From the NCBI RefSeq assembly GCF_029894425.1, contig NZ_JARXYJ010000001.1:558001-622000 (forward strand): DNA of 64,000 nucleotides, given 5' to 3'. Source of the stretch: Streptomyces sp. SAI-127. Its GTDB lineage: Bacteria > Actinomycetota > Actinomycetes > Streptomycetales > Streptomycetaceae. The notes beneath the pieces were generated by a model. It worked only from the letters and a program-made list of their open reading frames with translations, did no database searches and was not told the origin of the DNA. Made by a program: the position numbers and the translations under genes. Positions within the stretch are counted from its first letter, which is position 1. Each line of letters opens with the position of its first letter. This document shows, piece after piece, positions 31,873 through 41,035 of this stretch.

Positions 31873-32190
31873 ATGGAGGCCACCGCCACCACCACGCCCG
31901 CCCCGCCCCTGCACGACACCTGCGTCACCGACATGAACGCGCCCACCTTCGACGCCGACTGGCAGCGCCGGGCGTTCGGCGTCGCCGTCGCCCTGTCCGA
32001 GTTCGGCCACTACCCCTGGGACGCGTTCCAGCAGAGACTCATCGCCGCCATCGGCGCATGGGAGGCCACCTCAGCGACCGAACAGGGCAGCTGGCAGTAC
32101 TACGAGCACTGGCTCGCGGCGCTCGAAAGCGTACTGGTCGACCACGACCTGGTCGCCGACGACGAGATGCGTGCCCTGCTCGGGGCGTAA
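31873..32190 (+). CDS. Nitrile hydratase accessory protein (P14K/epsilon-like)
   Basis: 105 residues from an ATG with AAAGGGAAA upstream. The sequence resembles the beta-subunit N-terminal half (FDADWQRRAFGVAVALSEFG, then YYEHWLAALESVL), as is known for NHase activators. Such proteins form a complex with the alpha subunit and deliver cobalt by subunit exchange. It follows nthA by 32 bp and is followed by the cobalt permease. Confidence 0.9.
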   Translation: MEATATTTPAPPLHDTCVTDMNAPTFDADWQRRAFGVAVALSEFGHYPWDAFQQRLIAAIGAWEATSATEQGSWQYYEHWLAALESVLVDHDLVADDEMRALLGA

Positions 32191-32306
32191 CCCGCTCCAA
32201 GGCCTGGACCACCCAGGACGTCCGTTCCCGCCCGTCCTCCAGGGCCGCACCCGCGAAAGGCTCACGACCAGCGGGTGCGGCCCGCCCCCCTCTCACTGCT
32301 GACGAC

Positions 32307-32322
32307 GGCACCGCGCGGTGCC
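32307..32322. promoter_or_regulatory. Perfect 16-bp palindrome before the Ni/Co permease gene
   Basis: GGCACCGC GCGGTGCC lies 20 bp before the permease GTG and just upstream of its AAGGA ribosome-binding site. It could be a protein-binding site or a hairpin affecting translation. It shows no resemblance to a cobalamin riboswitch. Confidence 0.45.
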
Positions 32323-32341
32323 CCTTGCCAAGGATGTGTGT

Positions 32342-33439
32342 GTGACCACAACTACCATCACCGCCGGCCGATGGACCCGCGCCGAACGGCTACGCATCAC
32401 GGGCATCGTCGGCGTCATCGCCGCCCTGCACGTCATCGGATGGAGCCTCTACCTCTTCTACGCCAGCGGTCCGGCCGGTGCCGGGGCCTTCGCCGGAGCC
32501 GGAACCCTCGCCTACACACTCGGCATGCGGCACGCCTTCGACGCGGACCACATCGCCGCCATCGACGACACCACCCGGCTGATGATGCAACGCGGACGCA
32601 GACCCGTCGGCGTGGGCTTCTTCTTCGCCATGGGCCACTCCACCGTGGTCCTCGCGCTCGCTTTCGTCGTCGCCCTCGCCGCGGGCGCCGCCGGTTCGGG
32701 CATCGGCACCTTCCGTCATGTCGGCGGCCTGGTCTCGCAGATCGTGGCCATGGTGTTCCTGCTGCTCGTCGCCGTGCTCAACCTCATGGTGCTGACCGGC
32801 ATCGTCGGCCTGTGGCGGCGCATGGCGTCGGGCCGGCTGGACCAGGGCGAGCTTGATCTGCAACTGCTCAACCGCGGCCTGATGAACCGTATCCTCGGTC
32901 GCCGCGCCCGCGGACTGATCCGTTCGTCATGGCACATGTACCCGGTCGGCATTCTCTTCGGCCTCGGTCTGGAAACCGCCAGCGAGATCACCCTGCTCGC
33001 CCTCTCCGCCAGCGCCGCCGCCCACGGATCCGGCCTGCCGACCCTCGCCGTCCTCTCCCTCCCGCTGCTCTTCGCCGCGGGAATGAGCGCCTTCGACACC
33101 GCCGACAGCATGCTGATGACCCGCCTGTACTCGTGGGCGTACCGCAGCCCCGCACGCAGGCTCTACTACAACATCGCCACGACCGGCATGACCGTGGCCG
33201 TGGCCGCGTTCATCGCCAGCGTCTACGTTGCGGGCCTCGTCGCCGACGCCACCAGAGCCGGGACACTCGTCACGGCCTACGCCTCCCTGGCCGACCACTT
33301 CGAACTGCTCGGCTACATCGTGGTCGCCATCTTCGCGGCCTCCTGGCTCTGCGCCGCCGCCGTCTGGCGCTTCCGCGGACTCGCCGAGAAGTACGGCGAC
33401 CGGCACGGCGCCGCTGATGACGTACCCCAGCGATCCTGA
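32342..33439 (+). CDS. nhlF: Nickel/cobalt permease (NiCoT, HoxN/NhlF family)
   Basis: 365 residues from a GTG at 32342 with AAGGA 6-8 nt upstream; a longer GTG start at 32318 is possible. The NiCoT signature HX4DH is present in membrane segment II as RHAFDADHIAAIDD (His64, Asp69, His70), and LGLETASEITLL is the second family motif. About eight membrane segments are visible. By analogy with NhlF of Rhodococcus rhodochrous J1, it imports Co2+ for the nitrile hydratase encoded just upstream. Confidence 0.92.
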   Translation: MTTTTITAGRWTRAERLRITGIVGVIAALHVIGWSLYLFYASGPAGAGAFAGAGTLAYTLGMRHAFDADHIAAIDDTTRLMMQRGRRPVGVGFFFAMGHSTVVLALAFVVALAAGAAGSGIGTFRHVGGLVSQIVAMVFLLLVAVLNLMVLTGIVGLWRRMASGRLDQGELDLQLLNRGLMNRILGRRARGLIRSSWHMYPVGILFGLGLETASEITLLALSASAAAHGSGLPTLAVLSLPLLFAAGMSAFDTADSMLMTRLYSWAYRSPARRLYYNIATTGMTVAVAAFIASVYVAGLVADATRAGTLVTAYASLADHFELLGYIVVAIFAASWLCAAAVWRFRGLAEKYGDRHGAADDVPQRS

Positions 33440-33678
33440 GCTCCGGTTCCGGCTCACCCCCGAAGTGCCGACGGCGCCGCGAGTCTCCTATCACCAGCCT
33501 TGTTCAGGCCGTCCTCACCCTCCACCTGGCCTGCTCAAATTGAGTGCCGCCGCGCCAGAACGCTCACCCACCGGTCCACACCGGACCACCGGCAGGCGGG
33601 CTGACAGCCACACATGACTGACATGAAGCTGTCACACACACCAGAATGCGGGTTCGCCAGGCATCCGTTCTGACTGGC

Positions 33679-34110
33679 ATGACTGTTGGAGTAGCACTCA
33701 ACGCATCTGACGCACCGAACCAGGTCGACGCCACCGTGCAGCTGGCCCAGGAGGCCGCGGCCGCCGGGCTGCGGTCGGTCTGGTTCGGCCAGACCTTCGG
33801 CGCGGACTCACCCCAACTCGCAGCGATCGTCGGACGCGAGGTGCCCGGACTACAAGTGGGCACCTCCGCGATCCCCGTCTTCGGCCGACACCCGCTGCTG
33901 GTCTCCAGCCAGGCCCAGACAGCCCAGGCCGCGACGCACGGCCGCTACCACCTCGGTCTGGCCCTGGGCACGAAACTGCTGACGGAGACCGGCCTCGGCC
34001 TACCCTTCGAACGCCCCATCGCCCGCTTACGTGAATTCCTCACCGCGCTACGGCAGTTGACCGAAACCGGCACAGCCGACTTCCACGGCGAACTGCTCAC
34101 CGGCGCGCAC
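33679..34110 (+). pseudogene. Truncated F420-dependent LLM-class oxidoreductase
   Basis: An ATG at 33679 starts MTVGVALNASDAPNQVDATV and continues with TVQLAQEAAAAGLRSVWFGQ, IVGREVPGLQVGTSAIPVFG and ATHGRYHLGLALG, the first half of a luciferase-like flavin/F420 oxidoreductase. After DFHGELLTG (about 34107) the family resemblance stops, and the open frame runs on into unrelated, probably opposite-strand coding, sequence. Roughly half of the barrel is missing, so it is presumed inactive. Confidence 0.65.
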
Positions 34111-34610
34111 ACCGGCCCCGACGGGGTCGTGGCAGTCCTCGACGATGGCGAGGAACGGGTCGTCGACGGAACGCCGTTCCGGGGTGAACACCACTTCGGC
34201 GTGCTGCCCGAGCGCGGCGGCGTCGAGGCGGGCTGTGGAGACGGCGTCATCAAGGTCGCCAAGCGCGGCGGCAACGACATCGTGAGTCCCCGGCTCCCTG
34301 ACGCGCCGCTGCGCACGGCCTTAACCGGAACCCCGCCTGCCCGCCCCGCCCGACCCGCGCTCGGCCAGCCATTTGAGTTTCAGACGGGTGTTGTTGCTGT
34401 CGTCGGGCGTAACCTCCGTGCTCATCGCCACGCACACTTACCGTGCCCGCAGCGGGCCGTCGGCCACGGCGAACACCGTCAGCTTCGGGGCTGGCGGCGC
34501 GCGCAGCTCCAGCAGCGTCCCGCGGGTGATGCGGATCTCCTCGACGGCGCGGTGGAACTACTCCAGCGGCGCGGAAATCTGCGCCATCCGCTTCTTGGCC
34601 GTCAGCCCGG
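34111..34610. other. Unidentified minus-strand coding fragments
   Basis: On the minus strand, about 34320 to 34115 reads HDVVAAALGDLDDAVSTARL, then EVVFTPERRSVDDPFLAIVE, with the codon bias of a real gene but no start. Upstream, about 34610-34450 reads AVEEIRITRGTLLELRAPAP and KLTVFAVADGPLRAR, with an in-frame stop before it. I do not recognise these; they look like gene debris. Confidence 0.35.
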
Positions 34611-34826
34611 TCAGTGTTCCCAGACGTCGGGCCCGCCACCGCGCCATTCGATGAGCCCAGATCGGGCCACGTCCATCTCGTCCCAGTCCTGCAAGCCGGC
34701 TTCTTGGAGATAGGCAGCGATGTCGAGGAGCCCGTATGCGATGCCGACGAAGTGGTCGCCGATGCGGACGCGGCGGCCTCCGTCCTCGGTGGGCGGGTAT
34801 ACGACGACGGGGTGATCGGACGCCAT
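34611..34826 (-). CDS. Small conserved hypothetical protein
   Basis: 71 residues from an ATG at 34826. It begins MASDHPVVVYPPTEDGGRRV, then RIGDHFVGIAYGLLDIAAYL, and ends with IEWRGGGPDVW. I associate this pattern with small Streptomyces hypothetical proteins often found beside small regulators. There are no membrane segments. Its function is unknown and its former operon partners seem degraded. Confidence 0.55.
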   Translation of the reverse strand: MASDHPVVVYPPTEDGGRRVRIGDHFVGIAYGLLDIAAYLQEAGLQDWDEMDVARSGLIEWRGGGPDVWEH

Positions 34827-35086
34827 GAGGCCAGCGTGGCGTCGGCGCGGGTGCGGTGCACGGTGCGATGGGCCAGTTGGGTGATGTTCCTGGAGTAGGT
34901 GTTCGGCTGTGCAGGCGGCTGTCTCGGCGCGTTCTTCACGCACTCCGGCCCGGAGAAGTCGTCGAGGGTGGAAGGTTGCGGGTTCGCGGAATCCCGGAGC
35001 AGTCCTTGAGGGAACCCGTGCGCCGGTGAGGAACTGGTGGCCATCCCGATACGGGTTGCGTACCGAGCTTGACGTTCGTGTCGGGT

Positions 35087-35102
35087 CGAAGGTCTACCTT
35101 CG
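35087..35102. promoter_or_regulatory. MerR-type operator with elongated spacer
   Basis: A perfect 16-bp palindrome, CGAAGGT CT ACCTTCG, overlaps a promoter-like pair: TTGACG at 35069-35074 and CTACCT at 35094-35099, 19 bp apart. The long spacer carrying a palindrome is the hallmark of MerR-regulated promoters, and a broken MerR gene follows directly. Confidence 0.55.
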
Positions 35103-35120
35103 GTGGCCTGACGACCTGCC

Positions 35121-35260
35121 TCATCTCGCAGCCGGCCGAGCGCTCCGGTGTCCCCGGCCAAGACAGCCACGGCACTGCGCTTTTATGAGGACGTCGGTTT
35201 GCTGCCTGCGGAGCGCACCCTGGAGAACGCCTGCGCGCAGCAGCTCCATCAGGGCGGCGG
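35121..35260 (+). pseudogene. Truncated, frameshifted MerR-family regulator
   Basis: The first frame reads LISQPAERSGVP, the start of a MerR winged helix. After about 10 disturbed bases a second frame continues with TALRFYEDVGLLPAERT, the second half of the same motif. The sequence then loses resemblance within 15 residues. The effector domain is absent and no start codon is clear. Confidence 0.6.
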
Positions 35261-35277
35261 CACCGTGAGGTTGGCTG

Positions 35278-35520
35278 TCAGTTGCCGAACAGCTGCACGG
35301 CGCTGAGCCAGATTGCCCACGGATGCACCCCCTCGAAGTAGCGCTGCTTCATCCCGTTGAAGAATCCCGCGGGGTTCGTGGACTGCTCAAGGACGACGGC
35401 GCCTGCATCGAGATAGCGCCGGGTTCCTTCGATGTCCGAGGCGGGATTTCCGCGTCGGGTGTCCTTGTGACAGGCCGACACGAACCGTGGCTTCAAGGCG
35501 GCGACTTTGTCGAGGGCCGG
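35278..35520 (-). pseudogene. C-terminal fragment of an MBL-fold metallo-hydrolase
   Basis: The frame reads KVAALKPRFVSACHKDTRRG, then NPASDIEGTRRYLDAGAVVL and HPWAIWLSAVQLFGN before the stop. This matches the tail of metallo-beta-lactamase-fold hydrolases, in which the last zinc ligand lies in a GHKD segment (here CHKD, so the Gly is changed). The N-terminal two thirds, with the HxHxDH motif, is missing. Confidence 0.5.
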
Positions 35521-35683
35521 TGCCACACGTCCAGGCCGCCGTCTCGGCCTTCTCCGAGGTACTGGTGTATCGACGTCACTCAACTATTGCCGCTGCCCGA
35601 CAAGATCGCAGCTGTGACGGGGAAGCACCGCGGCGGCCGTTCGCACGCGGCGCCGTTCTCCGGGTCGCGTTGCGACGCCCTGG

Positions 35684-36436
35684 CTAGCTCTGTGAACCTC
35701 CCGTAACGTCCACCCAGCTCCCCGTCACCCACCGGCCCCCGTCCGACGCCAGGAACGCCACCACATCCGCGACGTCGGCCGTCTCCCCCACCCGGCCCAG
35801 CGCGGACAGCGCCGCCAGCTGCTCCCGCGCGTCCTCGCTCGCGTGCAGCAGTTCATATGTGCCGTCGGTGGCTATGACCCCCGGCGCCACCGAGTTCACG
35901 GTGATGTTCCGAGGGCCCAGCACCTTGGACAGGTACAGGGAGAAGGTGTCCAGAGCGCCCTTCGTCATGGCGTACGCGATGGCGTTCGGCATCTTCGCGC
36001 TCCGGGCCAGCCCCGACGAGACGTTGATGACCCGGCCGCCGTCGCGCAGGCGGGTCATGCCGTGCTTGACGAGGAGGAAGGGCGCCTTCACGTTCACCGC
36101 GAAGACGCTGTCGAACTCCGCCTCGTCGATTTCCTCGATCGACCGGGTGTTGCCGATTCCGGCGTTGTTCACCAGGATGTCCAGCCCGTCCGCGTGCCGG
36201 TCGAACTCCTCCCACAGGGCCTCGGCGTCCCCGGGCGCCCCCAGCTCCACGCCGATCGCGAAGGCCGAGCCACCCGCCGCCTCGATCGCGGCGACCGTCT
36301 CCTTCGCCGCCGCCTCGTTCCTGCCGTAGTGCACCGCGACCCGTGCGCCGTCGCGTCCCAGCCGCTCCGCGATCCCGCGTCCGATGCCCCTGCTCGCCCC
36401 GGTGACCAGAGCCGTCCTGCCCGCAAGCACGCCCAT
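35684..36436 (-). CDS. Short-chain dehydrogenase/reductase (SDR)
   Basis: 250 residues. The NAD(P)-binding TGASRGIG (residues 13-20), NNAGIGN, catalytic Ser in INVSSG, and the Tyr-x3-Lys pair in IAYAMTKGAL are all present, as is the C-terminal VTGSWVDVTGG of classical SDRs. It would be a tetrameric oxidoreductase acting on an alcohol or ketone; the substrate is unknown. A GGAGG ribosome-binding site precedes the ATG. It is the only intact enzyme gene in a region of gene debris. Confidence 0.9.
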   Translation of the reverse strand: MGVLAGRTALVTGASRGIGRGIAERLGRDGARVAVHYGRNEAAAKETVAAIEAAGGSAFAIGVELGAPGDAEALWEEFDRHADGLDILVNNAGIGNTRSIEEIDEAEFDSVFAVNVKAPFLLVKHGMTRLRDGGRVINVSSGLARSAKMPNAIAYAMTKGALDTFSLYLSKVLGPRNITVNSVAPGVIATDGTYELLHASEDAREQLAALSALGRVGETADVADVVAFLASDGGRWVTGSWVDVTGGSQS

Positions 36437-36550
36437 GTCGGCGCCTCCTTCGCAATTCTCTAGCGGTCGCTTGGTGACGACCCTAGAGGGCCTGGCTTTA
36501 AAAATGCAATCCAGCAGGGGTGAGACTTGGGCCCACCTTTCGAGGGAGGC

Positions 36551-37314
36551 GGTGAGTTCGAGGGCGCCAACTGCCGCTGCGCGAGGCCAACGGCTGGCTG
36601 CCCGACCTCGACGAACTCGACCGCCTGGTCTCGGCCGACGCCAAGCTCATCGCCGTCAACAACCCCCACAACCCCAGGGCGGCGCCCTCATCGGCGAAGC
36701 CGGACCGGCCCGTATCGTCAAGATCGCCGAACGGGTGAGGGCATGGGTGCTGTGCGACGAGGTCTACCGGGGCGTCGACCAGGACGGTGACGGCTTCACC
36801 GCCTCAGATCGCCGACCTGTACGAGCGCGGCATCTCCACCGGCAGCATGTCCAAGCCCTACTCCCTGGCCGGGCTGCGCCTGGGCTGGATCGTCGGCCCC
36901 ACCCGCCTCCTCGCCGAGGGAGCCACCCACCGGGACTACACCACCATCAGCGTCGGACGCGTCGACGACCTCCTGGCCTGCGTCGCACTGGAGAACAAGG
37001 ACGCCGTCCTCGCCCGCTCCCACCAGATCACCCGCCCCAATCTCGCCATCCTCGACGAGTGGGTCACCGGCCGTGACGACATCACCTACGTCAAACCGGC
37101 CTCGGGCACCACCGCGCTCCTGCGCTGCAACGCCCCGATCGATTCCTACGAGTTCCGCACCCGCCTCCTCGGCGAGACCGGGGTCATGTTCACCCCCGGC
37201 GCCGCCTTCGACATCGAGCCCACCGTCCGCATCGGCTTCGCCGACGACACCCAGACCCTGTGCACCGGCCTGGAACTGGTCGGCCAGTTCCTCGACCGCC
37301 TCGCCCAGGACTGA
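36551..37314 (+). pseudogene. Frameshifted, N-truncated class I/II aminotransferase
   Basis: Pieces of one PLP-dependent aminotransferase appear in successive frames: LREANGWLPDLDELDRLVSA and LIAVNNPHNP, then EAGPARIVKIAERVRAWVLC with DEVYRGVDQDG, then IADLYERGISTGSMSKPYSL (PLP Lys in SMSK) through to TLCTGLELVGQFLDRLAQD. At least two frameshifts separate them and about 130 N-terminal residues are missing. The last part, from 36787 to 37314, remains open as about 175 codons but cannot be active alone. Confidence 0.75.
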
Positions 37315-37404
37315 CTCGCCGGCAAGAGGTGAAAGGTCCCGAGCCATGGGCCAAGCCACAGCCCGTACGGTGACACGCCTTCAGGGGCACCAGAGCGCTT
37401 GGCG

Positions 37405-37896
37405 CTAACGGCTGTTCCGTTGTTTCCCGAGTCCGGATGGGTTCTGAGGGTCAGGTGCGGCCATCAGCGACACATCGTCCATGGGAACCTCGCGGCCATC
37501 CTCATCGAGGAACCCCACATGGACGGCCCGACCCGTGGATCGGGTCCGCTGGCAAGCGGAGGGACCTGCGGGCCGCGGACGGTGACGGTCGCCCCACTGC
37601 TGCAGCGCACCCAGGACGGGCTGCAGTTCGAGCCCGGCCGGCGTCAGATGGTAGCTCTGCCGGGGCCTGCTGCCCGCCTCCTGGTAGGCCAGTGTCCGCA
37701 GCACTCCGGCGTCGACGAGAACCTTGAGCCGGTCACTGAGCAGGTTCGACGCGATGCCGAGAGCTGACTGAATTTCAGCGAACCGGTGCCTGCCGTAGAG
37801 GACCTCACGCAGCACCAGCAGGGTCCACCGCTCGCCGAGTATCTGCAGGCTCCGCTCCATGGAACAGGCCGGCTCGTCATCCATGGGGCCGGACAC
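37405..37896 (-). CDS. HxlR-family transcriptional regulator
   Basis: 163 residues from a GTG at 37896, with AGGA 6 nt upstream; an internal ATG at 37884 is the alternative. The HxlR winged helix starts with the Cys-containing ACSMERSLQILGERWTLLVL and continues through RFAEIQSALGIASNLLSDRL and YHLTPAGLELQPVLGALQQW. Family members often sense reactive electrophiles or aromatic compounds. A C-terminal tail of about 40 residues is longer than usual. No target gene is adjacent; the neighbouring aminotransferase is dead. Confidence 0.88.
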   Translation of the reverse strand: MSGPMDDEPACSMERSLQILGERWTLLVLREVLYGRHRFAEIQSALGIASNLLSDRLKVLVDAGVLRTLAYQEAGSRPRQSYHLTPAGLELQPVLGALQQWGDRHRPRPAGPSACQRTRSTGRAVHVGFLDEDGREVPMDDVSLMAAPDPQNPSGLGKQRNSR

Positions 37897-39110
37897 GTGC
37901 CTTCCTGATGGCACAGAACTCACCTCCACATCGACGCCGGGTACTCGTTCCGGTGGCCGCGTACACGGCGCGGCCTGCACCGTATACCTGAGTTTACTAT
38001 CACCAGCCAGATGGCACGCATGCCTGCCGGGTGGGAGCAGGCAATTCGGGCAGATCCTGCCACGGGATGACGGTGTGCATCACGATGCAAGATCCTGAAC
38101 AGGCAAAGGGACGCGGCAGGTAAGCGGAATCAATGGTGCATCCCCTCGCAAAGACCGGGCCGATGGGACGCCGCGGCTGCCGGTCTGGCGCATGGGACGG
38201 TGAGACGGACTGCCAGTACGACGGCGAACCAGTGACCGGTCAAGGAGGCGCAGCGGGGGTATCCGCATGCGGACGCCAGACAGGGACTGCGCTGCGGGAA
38301 CAGCGGCCGGCCGACCATGAGGGGCGGCCGCCTGTTCCGGATTGGACGGAGGCCGCAGGGCCAGGCGGCGTTCGTCCACGTCCGGTCGTGGAGCCTGGGA
38401 GGATCGCGTGGAACTGGGAGCTGGGCTACTTCCGGCTTGGGGAGGCACGCTCGGGTTCCGTGCACCCTGCTGCCCCAGACCCCTCACGTAGACGTGCAGC
38501 TGGGTCGGCCCGGGAAGACGGCCTCGGTGCCGGCCCGGATCTCCTCCCGCACCCGCGATTACGTACGGCCGGCCCAGTCCGTCACCGTCCACGGCCCGGT
38601 GCTGCCGCTGCGCCGTCCCCCGGTTCTCCAGCCAGCCATGGCAGCTCCAGCACAGTCCGTACCAGAGACGCGACACGCCCCAGTCCAGCCAGAGCCCACA
38701 CTGCCGCACCACCACCGCAGCCCCACCGTCGGTTCGGCGGCCGCAGCCGGCGGGCCGTCCCGGCGCGGCACCGGCCGCACGGGCCCCGCCTCGCCGCCAA
38801 TCGCCCTTTCCTGCTCCTCCTGGCCTGGCCCCCAGCGGCGGCGACCGGCTGTGCCTCCATCAGGGTCGGCCACCGTGCACCCAGCGCCGCGCAGATCTGG
38901 ATCCGTGGCCCACCGGCCATCGGGTGGCTACCGGTCCTGAGATTCGGCCACGGAATCTCAGCTCCAATCCCGTTCATTCGCCGGTTCGTGTCCGTTGTCA
39001 TGCAACTCGGTCGGCGTGTCATCGAATGCAGTCGAAGGTCCTCTGGGACCTGAGCGTGCCAGGATGCCGAGGGGCACGACCGCCAGCACTCAACGGGGCA
39101 GGAGCCAGCC
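37897..39110. other. 1.2-kb region without a recognisable gene
   Basis: Long open frames exist on both strands because of the GC content, but none has a ribosome-binding site together with a recognisable protein. The hxlR promoter must lie near 37980-38010, where an AT-richer stretch occurs. The rest looks like decayed sequence. Confidence 0.4.
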
Positions 39111-39461
39111 ATGATCAGCGGTGCGCATGTCATCCTCTACAGCCAGGACGCCGAGTCGGACCGGGCCTTTCTCCGTGACGTCCTCGGCTTTCCCGGGGTC
39201 GACGCGGGCGGCGGCTGGCTCATCTTCAAGCTGCCCCCGGCCGAGGTGGCCGTGCACCCGACCGACGGCCCGCCGCAGCACGAGTTCTTCCTGATGTGCG
39301 ACGACCTTGATGCCCAGCTCGGCGAATTCCGCGCACAGGGGGTCGAGATCACCCGCCCGGTCAGCGAGCAGCGCTGGGGCAAGCTGACTGCGATCCGGCT
39401 CCCCAGCGGCGCGGAACTCCCGCTGTACGAACCGCTGCATCCCATCGCCCACAGCCTGTGA
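39111..39461 (+). CDS. Glyoxalase/VOC-family protein
   Basis: 116 residues from an ATG with AGGAG 6 nt upstream. One VOC module of paired beta-alpha-beta-beta-beta units is seen: HVILYSQDAESDRAFLRDVL, GGWLIFKLPPAEVAVHP, EFFLMCDDLDAQLGEFRAQG and ELPLYEPLHPIAH. The Glu/His pattern suits a metal-binding or ligand-sequestering protein of the glyoxalase/bleomycin-resistance superfamily. It stands alone; function unknown. Confidence 0.85.
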   Translation: MISGAHVILYSQDAESDRAFLRDVLGFPGVDAGGGWLIFKLPPAEVAVHPTDGPPQHEFFLMCDDLDAQLGEFRAQGVEITRPVSEQRWGKLTAIRLPSGAELPLYEPLHPIAHSL

Positions 39462-39916
39462 GCCCCACAGCACCCAGCCCAGCCTGACGAGTCTCACAGG
39501 GGTCACGGCGCATCGGCGGCTTCGCCACCAAGTGAGGCCGTCCTCAAAGCAAAGCGCGGTGGCAGCGGTCTCACATCGCGACGCGCTGCACCCGGCTGTC
39601 CCCCCGGCGACAGGACGAGCCCCGCCACCGCCAGCGCGCCATCACGCTTGTTGAGGTGCTCGGATCCAAGCGCCCTTCGGCGGTCCCGCCCTCGATCACG
39701 ATGACGGGCCGGCCCTGGGGCTCCTCCCGGGCCAGCCCGTCTGTCTGCGCACCGGCAGGATTTCGCACCTGCGACGCACACATCAACGTGACGGTTCGAG
39801 CCGCCGAGCCCCCGGACGGCTCCCTCGGTGAGCGCCGTGGGAGATGTCGATCTAGCCTCCGAAATGAGCGCTTGGTGATCTTTGACGGTGCGCTCACTCA
39901 GCTCTAGGAGGAAAGA
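39462..39916. other. Intergenic region, no supported gene
   Basis: About 455 bp. Minus-strand frames near 39600-39760 (for example GRPVIVIEGGTAEGRLDPST) look faintly protein-like but have no start or family I recognise. The promoter of the small secreted protein must lie at its right end. Confidence 0.35.
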
Positions 39917-40168
39917 GTGCGCAAGCTTCACAAGGCCGCTGTCGCGGTCGCCCTCATCAGTGGCTTCAGCCTCATGGGCGCCGGCCCTGCCACCGCCCAG
40001 GCTGCGGGAGGCACGCATGGCGGCGGGTGCAAGTCCCACGACCTGAACATCGACATTCTCGGCGAAGTGGGCATCCTCAACGGCCTCGGCGGCAACCTGC
40101 TCAATGGCGAGGGCAGCCCGGGTGCACAGAGCACCGACATCGGTTCCGACTGCGGTCAGGGCTGGTAA
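39917..40168 (+). CDS. Small secreted protein
   Basis: 83 residues from a GTG at 39917 with AGGAGG 6 nt upstream. A Sec signal peptide (MRKLHKAAVAVALISGFSL, cut near ATAQA-AG) leaves a mature peptide of about 53 residues with two Cys (in GGGCKSHD and SDCGQGW), which could form a disulfide, and a Gly/Asn/Leu-rich core (LNGLGGNLLNGEGSPGAQ). I recall related short exported proteins in other Streptomyces. It is not a chaplin or rodlin by its sequence. Function unknown. Confidence 0.75.
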   Translation: MRKLHKAAVAVALISGFSLMGAGPATAQAAGGTHGGGCKSHDLNIDILGEVGILNGLGGNLLNGEGSPGAQSTDIGSDCGQGW

Positions 40169-40299
40169 TCCCATCCCGTGACGCACTGAACCGGCTCCCG
40201 CCGCCGGGCCCGGAACCCCTGCACCGGCCCGGCCGTCAGTGGTTGCTTGCGTTCATCCCGAGGTGAGGCTAGAGGCCCCGGAACGCGATCGGTCCTCCG

Positions 40300-40794
40300 G
40301 TGACGATCGGTCCGGGGCCCTCTGCCCGTCGGCCCGGCGAGGACGTCGTCTCCGTCCACGAACTGTTCGCGCGGATGCTCTCGCTGCCGGTCATCACCGT
40401 GACCGCGCTGCAGGGGCACACCTTCGCCGCCGGTGCGATGTTCTCCCTCGCCCACGACTTCCGCGTGATGCGCGCCGACCGCGGCTACCGGTGCCTTCCC
40501 GAGGCAGACATCAACATCCCCTTCACCCCCGGCATGTCGGCCCTCATCCAGTCCCGCCTGGCGCCGCAGAGCGCGCACGAGGCCATGCTCACCGCCCGAC
40601 GCTACGGCGGCTCAGACGCCGCGGCCGTCGGCGTCGTCGACCAGCCGGTCGGCGAGGACGCCGTACGCTCGACCGCCGTTGAGATCGCCCGGGCACAGGT
40701 GGCCAAGGCCGGCGACACCCTCGGCACCATCAAGGCCCGCATGTATGCCCCGGCTCTGGCCACCCTGCGCGACACCGACAATCCACTCGGCTGA
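40300..40794 (+). pseudogene. N-truncated enoyl-CoA hydratase/isomerase
   Basis: The frame joins crotonase-fold sequence at VHELFARMLSLPVITVTALQ and continues with GHTFAAGAMFSLAHDFRVMR, INIPFTPGMSALIQSRLAP and ARRYGGSDAAAVGVVDQPVG to a normal-looking C-terminus. The first 60-70 residues, with half of the oxyanion hole and the acyl-CoA site, are missing. A GTG at 40300 could start a 164-residue product, but it would not be a functional hydratase. Confidence 0.65.
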
Positions 40795-41035
40795 GCCCGC
40801 ACCTCACCGACCGCATCACCCCGTGCTCCGGGGCGCCTGCTGCCGCAGCCGCATGAGGAGACAGAGCCGATGACCGCGGACCCCCCGCCCTCCGCACGTG
40901 GTCGGCGCGTAGGCTGGCCCCGCACTCGATGATCACGTGCCTGGAGGCTCCTGCCGTCCGACGACCGAGAGACCCGTGGCCCAGGTTCGCCGGTGAAGGC
41001 GGCCGGCCGGATGACGAGCAAGGAGGCGGCGTCGG

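Noticed and set aside
32307..32322. Cobalamin riboswitch before the Ni/Co permease
   Set aside because: Only a simple palindrome is present; no B12-box or multi-helix structure could be recognised and the gap is too short.
39503..40186. 227-codon minus-strand open frame
   Set aside because: It is antisense to the small secreted protein gene, which has a strong ribosome-binding site and signal peptide.
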